DNA of 64,000 bases from Acidobacteriaceae bacterium (GCA_030041045.1 JASHOQ010000074.1:1-64000); one strand, 5' to 3'. Shown: positions 1-7,989, numbered from the stretch's first letter. Made by a program: numbers and translations. Notes: generated from the letters alone by a model not told the origin.

Positions 1-285
1 AGAATCGAGGCAGCCGACTTGCGCGGCGAGCCCTACGCGCCGCCCACCGCGCTCTCGGGCTATGCCGGCAGCGTGCTCTGCCTGGCCCAGACCGCGGACC
101 CCGATACCTCGGCCTTCAACGACCCTGAGATCGTCTACCGCATGAAGAAGCACCACCACGCCGGCCTCATCGTCCGTTCCCACCACCCCGTGCGCATTGA
201 GCAGCTTCTCGAGCAGTACAGCGCTGAGTTCGCCGCCCGCTTTCTCGCCCAATTGCCGCCCCTAGAGCGGCTTTCCCCTGCCTGA
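1..285 (+). CDS. C-terminal part of an unrecognised protein
   Basis: The reading frame is open from the first base of the window and ends at a TGA at 283-285, so only the last 94 residues or so of a longer protein are present. The fragment holds a stretch rich in His and Lys (MKKHHHAGLIVRSHH) followed by a leucine-rich, probably helical C-terminus. I do not recognise a family. A TTG codon at 19 is in frame but nothing suggests it is the true start, since the frame continues upstream. The next gene, a TetR regulator, begins 175 bases downstream behind its own operators, so this gene is probably a separate transcription unit. Confidence 0.5.
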   Translation, partial: RIEAADLRGEPYAPPTALSGYAGSVLCLAQTADPDTSAFNDPEIVYRMKKHHHAGLIVRSHHPVRIEQLLEQYSAEFAARFLAQLPPLERLSPA

Positions 286-416
286 GCAGCCCTCCGCACT
301 CCTCCAATCGCCACATCAGGTGTTCGCCGCTAGTTGCTGATTCCGAATAAGTTGTACAACAGCGCACAGGCGTCTTAAGAAACACGCCAAGCTGTGGAAA
401 TCTTTCCTCTCGACAG

Positions 417-436
417 CATACCAACAAATCGGTATG
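417..436. promoter_or_regulatory. Upstream inverted repeat, likely TetR operator
   Basis: CATACC (417-422) and GGTATG (431-436) form a 6-bp inverted repeat with an 8-base spacer. The outer bases match the adjacent stronger repeat, so this is probably a second, weaker operator half-site pair for the TetR regulator that follows. Confidence 0.45.
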
Positions 437-438
437 TT

Positions 439-460
439 ACATACCAACTGGTTGGTATGT
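439..460. promoter_or_regulatory. Perfect 22-bp TetR-type operator
   Basis: ACATACCAAC (439-448) and GTTGGTATGT (451-460) are perfect 10-bp arms around the 2-base centre TG. The repeat ends one base before the ATG at 461 of the TetR gene. Bound repressor would block transcription or translation start, so autoregulation is likely. ACCAAC/GTTGGT-type palindromes are typical TetR-family targets. Confidence 0.75.
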
Positions 461-1129
461 ATGCCTTCAACGAACACGCAAGCCCAAGCTGCGCAGCATG
501 ACTCCAAGACCAAACTGCTCGACGCGGCTCTTTACGTCATCCGCGCCAAGGGTTACTCGGCCACGCGCGTCGAGGACATCTGCGAAGCGGCTCACTTGAC
601 CAAGGGCAGCTTCTTTCACCATTTCAAGAGCAAGGAAGATCTGGGGTTGGCGGCCGCGGAGCATTTTTACGCCATGGCCGATGGTCTGTTCGGCCAGGCG
701 CCCTACCGCAGCCTTCCCGACCCCGTCGACCGCCTGCTCGGCTACGTGGACTTCCGCAAGGCTATCCTGCGCGGCGAGCTGCCTGAGTACACCTGCCTGC
801 TCGGCACCATGGTGCAGGAGGCCTATGAGACCCATCCCCGGATTCGCGAGGCCTGCGATCGCTATTTAGGCTCCCACGCCCGCGACGTCGAGGCCGATAT
901 CGCCGCCGCCATGGCATCGCGCGGCCTGCGCCCCAACCTGAATATCGACTGGACCGCGGAGAGCCTCGCCTTTTACACGCAGGCCGTCCTCCAGGGCTCC
1001 TTCATCCTCGCTAAGGCGCAGCGCAATGCCGCTGTGGCCGCGGACTGCCTCGACCATCTGCGCCGCTATCTCGAAATGCTTTTCCCTCCAAAGCAAACCC
1101 CGGCCGCATCGCAATCCCAACCCGCATAG
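461..1129 (+). CDS. TetR/AcrR family transcriptional regulator
   Basis: 222 aa. The N-terminal 55 residues form a TetR DNA-binding domain: KLLDAALYVIRAKGYSAT, then EDICEAAHLTKGSFFHHF, then KSKEDLGLA, the canonical helix-turn-helix followed by the SFFHHFKSKEDL signature. The rest is a variable helical ligand-binding domain (WTAESLAFYTQAVLQGSFIL near the end). An in-frame ATG at 434 exists, but it would place the start inside the operator pair, so 461 is chosen. The gene is followed after 9 bases by a GyrI-like gene with a good ribosome binding site and then a DHFR-like gene, so these are probably co-transcribed and self-repressed through the palindromes at 417-460. The inducer cannot be told from sequence. 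Confidence 0.9.
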   Translation: MPSTNTQAQAAQHDSKTKLLDAALYVIRAKGYSATRVEDICEAAHLTKGSFFHHFKSKEDLGLAAAEHFYAMADGLFGQAPYRSLPDPVDRLLGYVDFRKAILRGELPEYTCLLGTMVQEAYETHPRIREACDRYLGSHARDVEADIAAAMASRGLRPNLNIDWTAESLAFYTQAVLQGSFILAKAQRNAAVAADCLDHLRRYLEMLFPPKQTPAASQSQPA

Positions 1130-1138
1130 GAGATTTCC

Positions 1139-1594
1139 ATGGCCCTCAACGAAACCCCCGACACCGTCCACTGGCCCGAGACGCACTACGTTTTTCTTGA
1201 GAAGGTCGGCCCCATCCCGCAAAACGCGCCGCAGGCTTGGGCTGAGTTCCACAAGTTCATGCCCGAGCTGCAGGCGCGCAACAACGTCACCGGCGCCATG
1301 AGCCTCTACAAAACGGGCCCGCAGATTTACCGCGCCGGCTACATGCTTGCCGCTCCGCCGGCTGAGCTTCCCCCCGGCCTGCGCTACGAAAAGTTCCCGG
1401 GCGGCAAGTACACCCGCTTTGTGCTCCAAGGCCCCTACCCGCAACTGGGTCCGGCCACTGGCCGCACCTTTGAGCTCGTCGCCGAGCAGCGCATCCCGCT
1501 CCGTGACGACTTCAACATCGAACACTATGTCAACGATCCGAGAAAGACGCCTGAGGCCGAACTGATCACCGAGATTCTGCTTCCCACTGCCTGA
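1139..1594 (+). CDS. GyrI-like / effector-binding domain protein
   Basis: 151 aa, one domain. HYVFLEKVGPIPQNAPQAW near the N-terminus, PPAELPPGLRYEKFPGGKY in the middle and FNIEHYVNDPRKTPEAEL with EILLP at the end follow the GyrI-like small-molecule-binding fold (SRPBCC-unrelated; also seen as the effector domain of AraC/MerR regulators). No DNA-binding domain is attached, so it is a stand-alone ligand-binding protein; related proteins bind or hydrolyse small hydrophobic compounds. An AGGAG motif lies just before the ATG, 9 bases after the TetR stop, which implies co-transcription with the regulator. Exact ligand unknown. Confidence 0.75.
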   Translation: MALNETPDTVHWPETHYVFLEKVGPIPQNAPQAWAEFHKFMPELQARNNVTGAMSLYKTGPQIYRAGYMLAAPPAELPPGLRYEKFPGGKYTRFVLQGPYPQLGPATGRTFELVAEQRIPLRDDFNIEHYVNDPRKTPEAELITEILLPTA

Positions 1595-1651
1595 CCACGC
1601 TCGATCAAACACCCGTACGCGCGCGCTCGGCTTCGCTCGGGAGGAACTGCC

Positions 1652-2398
1652 ATGAGACGACTCGTTCTCAAAATGTCGGTCACCCTTGACGGCTTTGTCT
1701 GCGGGCCGAACGGCGAGCTCGACTGGCTCTTCCAAAGCGCGGACGAACGTCTCACCGCATGGACGGTCGCCAGCCTGTGGCAGGCGGGCCTGCATCTGAT
1801 GGGCAGCCGCACTTATTACGACATGGCCTCCTGGTGGCCCTACTCCACGGAACCCTTCGCGGCGCCCATGAACGCGGTTCCCAAGGCCGTCTACACCTCC
1901 TCCGGCGTACTGCACGCGTCACCCGCAGGCCACACCACGCACGCGGTCGAAGACGCGCTGCGCGCGCGCCGCGCATCCGCCTCCGCGCCGGCCATGCCCT
2001 CTGAGGCCGTCGCCCGCTCCTGGACGCATCCGTCCATCCTCTCGGGCGATTTCGCCGGCGCGATGGCGCGTCTTAAGCGCGAATCCGGCAAAGACGTTGT
2101 TGCCCACGGCGGTGCGCGCTTTGCGCAGAGTCTCATCGCTACGGGCCTCATCGACGAGTATCAGCTCGTCGTCCATCCCGTCGCGCTTCGCCGCGGCCAA
2201 CCGTTGTTCTGCGGCTTGCCGCACCCGCTCCGTTTGCAGCTCGTCCACGCGACCGCCTTCCCCGCCGGCGCAGTCGCACACATCTATCGGCCGCTGCCCC
2301 AGTCGCCCCAACCGCAGATACCCGAACCCAGGAGAATCCACCATGCCGACCGCCGCATTGAACGCCGCAGCGTCCCCGTCCTCAGCGCGTCAAGATGA
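1652..2398 (+). CDS. Dihydrofolate reductase-like (RibD C-terminal) protein
   Basis: 248 aa. The frame starts RRLVLKMSVTLDGFVCGPNG, the usual opening of stand-alone DHFR/RibD-C proteins, with MGSRTYYDMASWWP as the first NADPH-binding region, DVVAHGGARFAQSLIATGLI as the second, and DEYQLVVHPVALRRGQPLF as the core end. These reduce small molecules with NADPH; the substrate is not known and the protein is unlikely to be the folate enzyme itself. GGAGG precedes the ATG. Family homology seems to end near HIYRPLP; the last 30 residues or so (QSPQPQIPEP onward) look like read-through into the next gene, which starts at 2343 inside this frame. A lost stop or small frameshift near 2310-2340 is possible. 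Confidence 0.8.
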   Translation: MRRLVLKMSVTLDGFVCGPNGELDWLFQSADERLTAWTVASLWQAGLHLMGSRTYYDMASWWPYSTEPFAAPMNAVPKAVYTSSGVLHASPAGHTTHAVEDALRARRASASAPAMPSEAVARSWTHPSILSGDFAGAMARLKRESGKDVVAHGGARFAQSLIATGLIDEYQLVVHPVALRRGQPLFCGLPHPLRLQLVHATAFPAGAVAHIYRPLPQSPQPQIPEPRRIHHADRRIERRSVPVLSASR

Positions 2399-2495
2399 AG
2401 CTGAGATCCTCGCCCTCGGCGCCGCTCTTCACCAGGCCCATCTCAACAGGGACCCCGAAGGCATCGCCGCGCCCACTAAGTCAATGAAATGGTGA
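2343..2495 (+). pseudogene. Truncated SnoaL-like gene, N-terminal fragment
   Basis: An AGGAG motif and ATG at 2343 begin a 50-residue frame containing DEAEILALGAALHQAHLNRD, which resembles the first helix of SnoaL/DUF4440-type (NTF2-like) proteins. The frame then breaks off and ends in the 3' end of tRNA-Lys (its TGG TGA is antisense ACCA of the tRNA). The usual family length is about 130 aa, so most of the gene is missing. The truncation point coincides with the tRNA, and integrase remnants lie on the other side, suggesting rearrangement or element loss at this site. Confidence 0.55.
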
Positions 2496-2565
2496 GCTCG
2501 CTGGGAATCGAACCCAGGACCCACGCCTTAAAAGGGCGTTGCTCTACCAACTGAGCTACGAGCTC
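2490..2565 (-). tRNA. tRNA-Lys (anticodon TTT)
   Basis: A full cloverleaf reads on the minus strand. The acceptor 5' strand GAGCTCG pairs with CGAGCTC, the discriminator is A and CCA is encoded. The D arm reads TAGCTCAGTTGGTAGAGC, the anticodon stem ACGCC/GGCGT encloses the loop CTTTTAA, giving anticodon TTT, and the T arm contains GGTTCGATTCC. Length 76 nt. Confidence 0.97.
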
Positions 2566-2630
2566 TCACCTGTATCAACCAATTTATATTCAATAATTTG
2601 AACGCCATTCACTGCTTGTGCTCTGCGCCG

Positions 2631-2820
2631 TTATTTGGTTCCGGTAGCCATTGTGCAGACACTCGGTGCCGAAACCGGCCCCGGGCGCACCAGGGTCTCA
2701 AGCGATTGGAGCATCTGCGCCGGGGCGAGGTGGGCATCGCGGGCGGTCGCGGCAAACGTCTTGCGCCTCATCAACTCCTGTTCCGTCTTTAAGTCTACCC
2801 CAGCCACAACCAGGCGGCTA
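2631..2820 (-). pseudogene. Tyrosine recombinase, C-terminal remnant
   Basis: On the minus strand a 63-codon stretch reads SRLVVAGVDLKTEQELM, then RRKTFAATARDAHLAPAQML and a TAA at 2631-2633. It matches the end of phage-type tyrosine integrases (usual form: ASRLVMAGVDLRTVQELMGHK, then YAHLAP). The GHK motif has become RRK and the catalytic Tyr region reads DAHLAP instead of YAHLAP, so the active-site tyrosine is lost. No start codon or intact N-terminus exists. It is a dead integrase next to tRNA-Lys, a classic integration target. Confidence 0.7.
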
Positions 2821-2822
2821 AA

Positions 2823-2931
2823 GCATTTTCTGAGTAGCTATATCCCGAAGACGGAAAGCAGAGTCGACGCGACCAACAGGGAGCGGCGACCTTGCCAAGG
2901 AACGAAGAGGACACAGTAACTCAGAAAATGC
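2823..2931. repeat. 109-bp segment bounded by 13-bp inverted repeats
   Basis: GCATTTTCTGAGT (2823-2835) is repeated as its exact reverse complement at 2919-2931. The segment lies between the two integrase remnants, just where the RHS and FSRLV parts of the protein should join, so it resembles a small inverted-repeat (MITE-like) insertion that broke the gene. No convincing target-site duplication is seen. Confidence 0.45.
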
Positions 2932-3060
2932 CGTAGCAATGCTGTGCCGCAGCGCGTGCCAGGTGACGCCCTTGATCCTGGGCCGTGCGTTGCTCGTAAG
3001 CGTGAGCTGCGGCTGAATAGGTCCCGGCCTCGGCCGCGACCCACTTGCCATGCTCAAGGG
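2932..3060 (-). pseudogene. Tyrosine recombinase, catalytic-core remnant (HxxR box)
   Basis: Minus-strand reading gives KGVTWHALRHS near 2945-2970, the conserved His-x-x-Arg box of tyrosine recombinases. It is in a different place from, and interrupted before, the SRLVVAGVDL part at 2631-2820; rejoining them across the 2823-2931 inverted-repeat segment would give the usual WHALRHS-FSRLV order. No intact frame covers the gene. From about 3060 to 3389 I see no gene. Confidence 0.55.
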
Positions 3061-3389
3061 TGCAGCGTACCCACCGGATGCTCGAACCTTTCATCCGCGC
3101 GAAAATACGGCGATGTTTTTTGGTTTTGGGGCTTGCGGGGATGTGCAAAATCCTTGACCGGACGATCTGATGTGACCACGCAGTCTGTTGCTCTCGCAGT
3201 CAGGTCGGATGCGATGCGCTCAGCAAAAAACCGAAAAACAGCGCAATGCCGTCATCTCGGCTCCAATCCGCCCTTCGCGATGCAGGGGGGCGATCTCTGG
3301 CCATCGAGGGAGAAACAAAAATAAACTATTGCTAAGCCGGGCTGCGGACGAATACCAGCCGGAGTACGGAATTCGAAAGGAATCTGCAC

Positions 3390-5063
3390 ATGTTGCCACC
3401 GATCCAGGCGCCGGACAGACAGGCTGAAGCATTCCCTGTTCTCAATTCTGTACAGCTCGACCGCATACGGTCGTATGGAAAGGTCCGATCCGTCCACGCT
3501 GGAGAGATTCTCTTCGAGCCGGGCGCGTTGGGCATGCCTTGTTTCGTATTGCTTTCAGGAAAGCTCGACATCGCTCTGCCCAGTCTATCCGGCGAGCGCT
3601 CATTCATCACTTACGGACCGGGACAGTTCTCGGGTGAGGTCGTCCTCATCTCCGGCGCTCGCGCTCTATCGCGCGGACGGGTTGCCGAGTCGGGAGAATT
3701 TCTCGAGTTGGCTCCCGACGCGCTGCGCGCGCTGATTGCAAAAGATGCTGAACTGAGTGACATCTTTATGCGCGCTTTTATCCTGCGCCGCCTCGCGCTC
3801 ATATCGGAAGGCTGGGGCAATGTCACCGTCCTGGGGTCGCAACACTCTGCGGATACATTGCGCCTGCGCGAATTTCTGACCCGCAACGGCCATCCCTACG
3901 CTTATGTCGATCTCGATCGCGACAAGGAATCACAGGAGCTCCTGGATCGCTTCGGCATCAAGCTGGAGGAGATTCCGGTTGTGATCTGCAGCGCAACCAA
4001 GGCGGTGCTGCGCAATCCCACGAATCAAAAACTAGCCGAGTGCCTGGGGCTCACCGGCCGCTTCGACGCATCCCGCGTTCACGATGTCACCATTGTGGGC
4101 GCCGGTCCGGCGGGTCTGGCCGCGGCCGTGTATGCAGCTTCTGAAGGGCTAGATGCGGTAATGATCGAATCTGCGTTCCCTGGAGGTCAGGCAGGCGCGA
4201 GCTCAAAAATCGAGAACTACGTCGGATTCCCCATGGGCATTTCAGGGCAGGAGCTCTCGAGCCGCGCGGTTGTCCAAGCCGAGAAGTTCGGCGCGCGGAT
4301 GATGGTCGGTGAGAAGGTGGTCCGCCTTCAATGCGACCAGCATCCTTACCAGCTCACTCTCGAAAACGGCATCGTTATTCACACCAGAAGCATCGTAATC
4401 GCCACTGGAGCACAGTACAACAAGCCCAAAGTCGAGAACCTGGGGCGATTCGAAGGACAAGGCGTCTATTACGCTGCGACATTCATGGAAGCACAACTCT
4501 GTACCGGCGAGGAGGTGATTGTGGTTGGCGGCGCAAACTCAGCGGGCCAGGCTGCGGTCTTCCTGGCGGAGACCGTGCGCAGGGTTTACATGCTGGTTCG
4601 CGGTAAGCAATTGTCTGACACCATGTCGCGTTATCTCATTCAGAGAATTGTTGAGAATCCGGCGATTGAACTGCACTTCCAAACCGAGGTTGTAGCAGTG
4701 GAGGGCGATTCGCATCTGCAGCGCGTCACCTGGGTGAACCGGGCCACAGGCGAAGAATCTGTCCATGACATTCGGCATGTTTTCGTGATGGCGGGCGCCT
4801 CGCCGCGGACTGAGTGGCTGCGTAGATGTCTCGCTCTCGATGAACAGGGATTCATCCTGACAGGCCGTGATCTGGACCCGGTTCTAAAAAGCGCGCCCGT
4901 CCAATGGCCGCTCAGCCGGCCACCGCAAATGTTGGAGACCAGCCTGCCTGCGGTGTTTGCTGTCGGCGACATCCGTTCCGGCAACGTGAAGCGGGTTGCC
5001 TCTGCCGTGGGTGAAGGTTCCATCTCCATCCACCTCGTGCATCGCGCACTTTCTGAGGTTTAA
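3390..5063 (+). CDS. Cyclic-nucleotide-binding / thioredoxin-reductase-like FAD oxidoreductase
   Basis: 557 aa with three parts. Residues 15-130 form a CRP-type cyclic nucleotide-binding domain (HAGEILFEPGALGMPCFVLL, then GPGQFSGEVVLISG). Residues 145-220 look like a glutaredoxin fold (VTVLGSQHSADTLRLREFL, YAYVDLDRDKESQELLDRFG, EEIPVVI), but the position of the Grx CxxC reads HSADT. Residues 232-557 are a thioredoxin reductase-like flavoprotein: DVTIVGAGPAGLAAAVYAA binds FAD, VIVVGGANSAGQAA binds NAD(P)H and VFAVGDIRSGNVKRVASAVG closes the FAD site. The redox CxxC of true TrxB is replaced by GGANSAG. AAAGGAA precedes the ATG. Fusions of this layout are known as CNMP-containing TrxR-like proteins; the electron acceptor is unknown. 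Confidence 0.85.
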   Translation: MLPPIQAPDRQAEAFPVLNSVQLDRIRSYGKVRSVHAGEILFEPGALGMPCFVLLSGKLDIALPSLSGERSFITYGPGQFSGEVVLISGARALSRGRVAESGEFLELAPDALRALIAKDAELSDIFMRAFILRRLALISEGWGNVTVLGSQHSADTLRLREFLTRNGHPYAYVDLDRDKESQELLDRFGIKLEEIPVVICSATKAVLRNPTNQKLAECLGLTGRFDASRVHDVTIVGAGPAGLAAAVYAASEGLDAVMIESAFPGGQAGASSKIENYVGFPMGISGQELSSRAVVQAEKFGARMMVGEKVVRLQCDQHPYQLTLENGIVIHTRSIVIATGAQYNKPKVENLGRFEGQGVYYAATFMEAQLCTGEEVIVVGGANSAGQAAVFLAETVRRVYMLVRGKQLSDTMSRYLIQRIVENPAIELHFQTEVVAVEGDSHLQRVTWVNRATGEESVHDIRHVFVMAGASPRTEWLRRCLALDEQGFILTGRDLDPVLKSAPVQWPLSRPPQMLETSLPAVFAVGDIRSGNVKRVASAVGEGSISIHLVHRALSEV

Positions 5064-5184
5064 TAGATAGCCGACGCATGCTTCTCTAGTCCGCCAAGTA
5101 CATTCCCGCCAAAATAAATGAGCTGCTTTTCGCTCCGATTGCGCATACCCATACGATTCACTACTTATCCCCAGGAGGTGGTCG

Positions 5185-7653
5185 ATGAGACAGGGTGTGT
5201 TCAACGGGTACCGGCGGTTTACCTGCGGCCTTTGCTTCTGCTCCATGCTGTTCAGTGCCAGCCTGATCGGCTCCCTTGCTGGCTGTGGAAGCAGTACGCC
5301 TCCGAGCAGCAATCAAACGCTCACTTATACCATCGGCGGCACGGTTTCGGGCTTGACGGGATCCGGGCTGGTGTTGCAGGACAACGGCGGCAACAACCTG
5401 GCAGTCTCTGCAAGCGGCAGTTTCACCTTCACCACGGCGATCAGTAGTGGCGGCACCTATGACGTTACCGTGCTCACACAACCTTCAAACCCCACCCAAA
5501 CCTGCTCGGTGACCAATGGCAGCGGAACTGCGGCGGCGAATGTAACCAATGTGCAGGTGGCCTGCACCACTCCGCCTGCAGGCTACACCATCGGCGGCAC
5601 GGTGTCAGGCCTGTCGGGCTCCGGGCTGGTGTTGCAAGACAACGGCGGCAATAACCTGACCATTACCGCGAGTGGAAGCTTCACATTCAGCACGTCGGTC
5701 ACCAGCGGCGGCGCGTATGACGTGACCGTGCTGACCCAGCCTTCCAATCCGACTCAAAACTGCTCCGTCACGAATGGCAGCGGAACGGCCACGGCGAATG
5801 TGACCAACGTGCAGGTAACCTGCACCACTCCGCCTGCCAGCTACACCATCGGCGGCACGGTCTCAGGCCTCACAGGCTCTGGCCTGGTGTTGCAGGACAA
5901 CGGCGGCGATAACCTGACCATTACCGCGAGCGGAAGCTTCACATTCAGCACGTCGGTCACCAGCGGCGGCGCGTATGACGTGACCGTGCTGACGCAGCCT
6001 TCAAACCCGACTCAAAACTGCTCCGTGACCGATGGCAGCGGAACGGCCTCGGCAAATGTGACCAACGTGCAGGTAACCTGCACCACTCCGCCTGCAGGCT
6101 TCACCATCGGGGGAACGGTCTCAGGCCTTTCCGGAGCGGGACTGGTTCTCGAGAACAATGGCGGAAACAACTTGTCGGTCACCGCAGACGGAAGCTTTGC
6201 CTTCACTACGTCGATCACCAGCGGAGACAGCTATGACGTATCCGTGCTCACGCAGCCTTCGACGCCGGCGCAGACCTGCACCGTCACCGACGGAAGCGGA
6301 ACGGCAACTGCCAACGTAACCAGCGTGGCCGTCGCCTGCACCGACAATACCACCGGCGTGTGGGTATGGATGGCCGGGTCGGACACCAACAATGCGGATG
6401 GGACCTACGGCACCGAAGGGACGGCCGCTCCCGGCAATTCTCCGGGCGCGCGCAGCTATTCCATCGGCTGGACCGATTCGTCTGGAAACCTCTGGCTGTT
6501 CGGCGGATTCGGCTACGATTCGGCTGGAACCTTTAACCCCATGAACGACCTGTGGGAGTGGAACGGGACAGAATGGACCTGGGTGGGCGGCCCCGACGTC
6601 GGCGACCAGCAGGGCGTTTATGGGACAGAGGGAACGGGCACCTCGAGTACCATCCCCGGCGCACGGTCGAACGCCTCGGGCTCCCTGGACGCGTCCGGTA
6701 ATTTCTGGCTCTTCGGCGGAGACGGCACTGCCTTCTTGAGTAACTCCACCGATCTCTTCAACGACTTGTGGAAGTTCAGCAAGGGCGAGTGGACGTGGGT
6801 CTCCGGTTCAGACGCGTTCAACAACGTTGGAACCTATGGAACGGAAGGAACGGCCGCTGCCGCCAACGTTCCCGGAGCGCGGCACGATGCTCTCACCTGG
6901 ACCGACCAATCGGGGAATTTCTGGCTCTTCGGTGGAGACGGCCTCGATTCGGTGGGAACCTATGCCGTCTTGAACGATTTGTGGAAGTTCAACCCAAGCA
7001 GCGGCCAATGGACCTGGGTGGGCGGGGCGGACCTTGCCGGGCAAGCTGGGACCTACGGAACTTTGGGAACCGCCGCATCCGGCAATATACCCGGTGCGCG
7101 AGAGGCTTCCTGCACCTGGACCGATAAGGCCGGAAATTTCTGGATCTTCGGCGGAAGCGGCTACGATTCAACCGGAACCAGCGGCTTTCTCAATGACCTG
7201 TGGAGCTACAATCCTGGCTCCGGCCAATGGACCTGGGTGAGCGGATCAAACCTGGCAGCTCAACAGTCAGTCTACGGAACCGAAGGGACCCCCGCTGCGA
7301 CCAATGTTCCAGGATCACGAACGCACGCCGCCTGCTGGATGGATGCCGCTGGGAATTTCTGGGTCTACGGCGGTAACGGCACCACCCCGGCTGGCGCGGG
7401 CATCAACTTCTTCGACGATCTGTGGGAGTACAGCGCCGGCGAATGGACCTGGGTAGGCGGATCGAGCACGGCTGCCGAGCCGGGTGTGTGGGGAACCCTG
7501 GGCGTACCCGCCGCCGCCAACTTTCCTGGAGCGCGGTACCCTGCAGCCAGTTGGACTGATGCATCCGGGAACTTCTGGCTGTTCGGCGGATTCGGATCCT
7601 TCGAAACCCATGTTTCTTCCAACCTGAATGACATGTGGGAGTACATCCCCTGA
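5185..7653 (+). CDS. Large lipoprotein with four 86-aa repeats and six kelch-like repeats
   Basis: 822 aa. A lipoprotein signal peptide ends in the lipobox SLAGC, followed by GSSTPPSS. Residues about 48-392 are four tandem copies of an 86-residue unit that starts YTIGGTVSGLTGSGLVLQDN and ends with VTNVQVACTTPPA; each holds two Cys that may form a disulfide. The rest contains six kelch-type blades, each with WTWVGG, YGTEGT, PGAR and NFWLFGG followed by NDLW. AGGAGGTG at 5173-5180 gives a strong ribosome binding site for the ATG at 5185. The product is probably anchored in a membrane and exposed as a binding or adhesion surface. The function is not known; such repeat proteins are frequent in soil Acidobacteriota. 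Confidence 0.8.
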   Translation: MRQGVFNGYRRFTCGLCFCSMLFSASLIGSLAGCGSSTPPSSNQTLTYTIGGTVSGLTGSGLVLQDNGGNNLAVSASGSFTFTTAISSGGTYDVTVLTQPSNPTQTCSVTNGSGTAAANVTNVQVACTTPPAGYTIGGTVSGLSGSGLVLQDNGGNNLTITASGSFTFSTSVTSGGAYDVTVLTQPSNPTQNCSVTNGSGTATANVTNVQVTCTTPPASYTIGGTVSGLTGSGLVLQDNGGDNLTITASGSFTFSTSVTSGGAYDVTVLTQPSNPTQNCSVTDGSGTASANVTNVQVTCTTPPAGFTIGGTVSGLSGAGLVLENNGGNNLSVTADGSFAFTTSITSGDSYDVSVLTQPSTPAQTCTVTDGSGTATANVTSVAVACTDNTTGVWVWMAGSDTNNADGTYGTEGTAAPGNSPGARSYSIGWTDSSGNLWLFGGFGYDSAGTFNPMNDLWEWNGTEWTWVGGPDVGDQQGVYGTEGTGTSSTIPGARSNASGSLDASGNFWLFGGDGTAFLSNSTDLFNDLWKFSKGEWTWVSGSDAFNNVGTYGTEGTAAAANVPGARHDALTWTDQSGNFWLFGGDGLDSVGTYAVLNDLWKFNPSSGQWTWVGGADLAGQAGTYGTLGTAASGNIPGAREASCTWTDKAGNFWIFGGSGYDSTGTSGFLNDLWSYNPGSGQWTWVSGSNLAAQQSVYGTEGTPAATNVPGSRTHAACWMDAAGNFWVYGGNGTTPAGAGINFFDDLWEYSAGEWTWVGGSSTAAEPGVWGTLGVPAAANFPGARYPAASWTDASGNFWLFGGFGSFETHVSSNLNDMWEYIP
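5326..6357 (+). repeat. Four tandem 258-bp coding repeats
   Basis: Units start at 5326, 5584, 5842 and 6100, each exactly 258 bp. Units 2 and 3 are close to identical at DNA level, unit 4 is the most diverged. The exact spacing and DNA identity suggest recent duplication or gene conversion within the lipoprotein gene. Confidence 0.9.
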
Positions 7654-7665
7654 AAAGCAGGCAAC

Positions 7666-7700
7666 GCGGAGTAATCCGGCATCGCACCGGATTACTCCGC
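7666..7700 (+). terminator. Strong hairpin after the lipoprotein gene
   Basis: GCGGAGTAATCCGG (7666-7679) pairs perfectly with CCGGATTACTCCGC (7687-7700) around a 7-base loop, 13 bases after the stop codon. No T-run follows, so it may be a transcript-stabilising or factor-dependent end rather than a classical intrinsic terminator. The rest of the 7654-7989 gap holds only the promoter at 7885. Confidence 0.55.
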
Positions 7701-7884
7701 AGCAACGCTCAATTTAGTTCATTGAAGCGGCGCTGGCGCCGTCTGGTATCAATCAGCGTCGAAATCGCCTGTCCTATCGCCGTCAAGATAGCGTTCGCTC
7801 TTCCCGCCAATCGACGTATGGCACGCGTTCGGCAAATAGCCCCAAACCGCCGATCTTCATAAACTCGCTATGCGGCACGCGCAT

Positions 7885-7914
7885 TTGACATCGGAAAAGG
7901 CCGGTTTGTAGGAT
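7885..7914 (+). promoter_or_regulatory. Likely sigma-70 promoter of the Gld-type ABC operon
   Basis: A perfect TTGACA at 7885-7890 is followed after 18 bases by TAGGAT at 7909-7914 (4 of 6 to TATAAT). This puts transcription start near 7921, about 70 bases before the ATG at 7990. Confidence 0.5.
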
Positions 7915-7989
7915 GCTGTTGTTCGCAGGAAGCTCTCCGGCAAGAGCGGATAACGAGCTTCCCATCCCGCACGTCAAAGCCTTGGGACG

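Noticed and set aside
5326-6357. Regular repeats that might be a CRISPR array
   Set aside because: The period is 258 bp, all in one coding frame, and encodes repeated protein domains.
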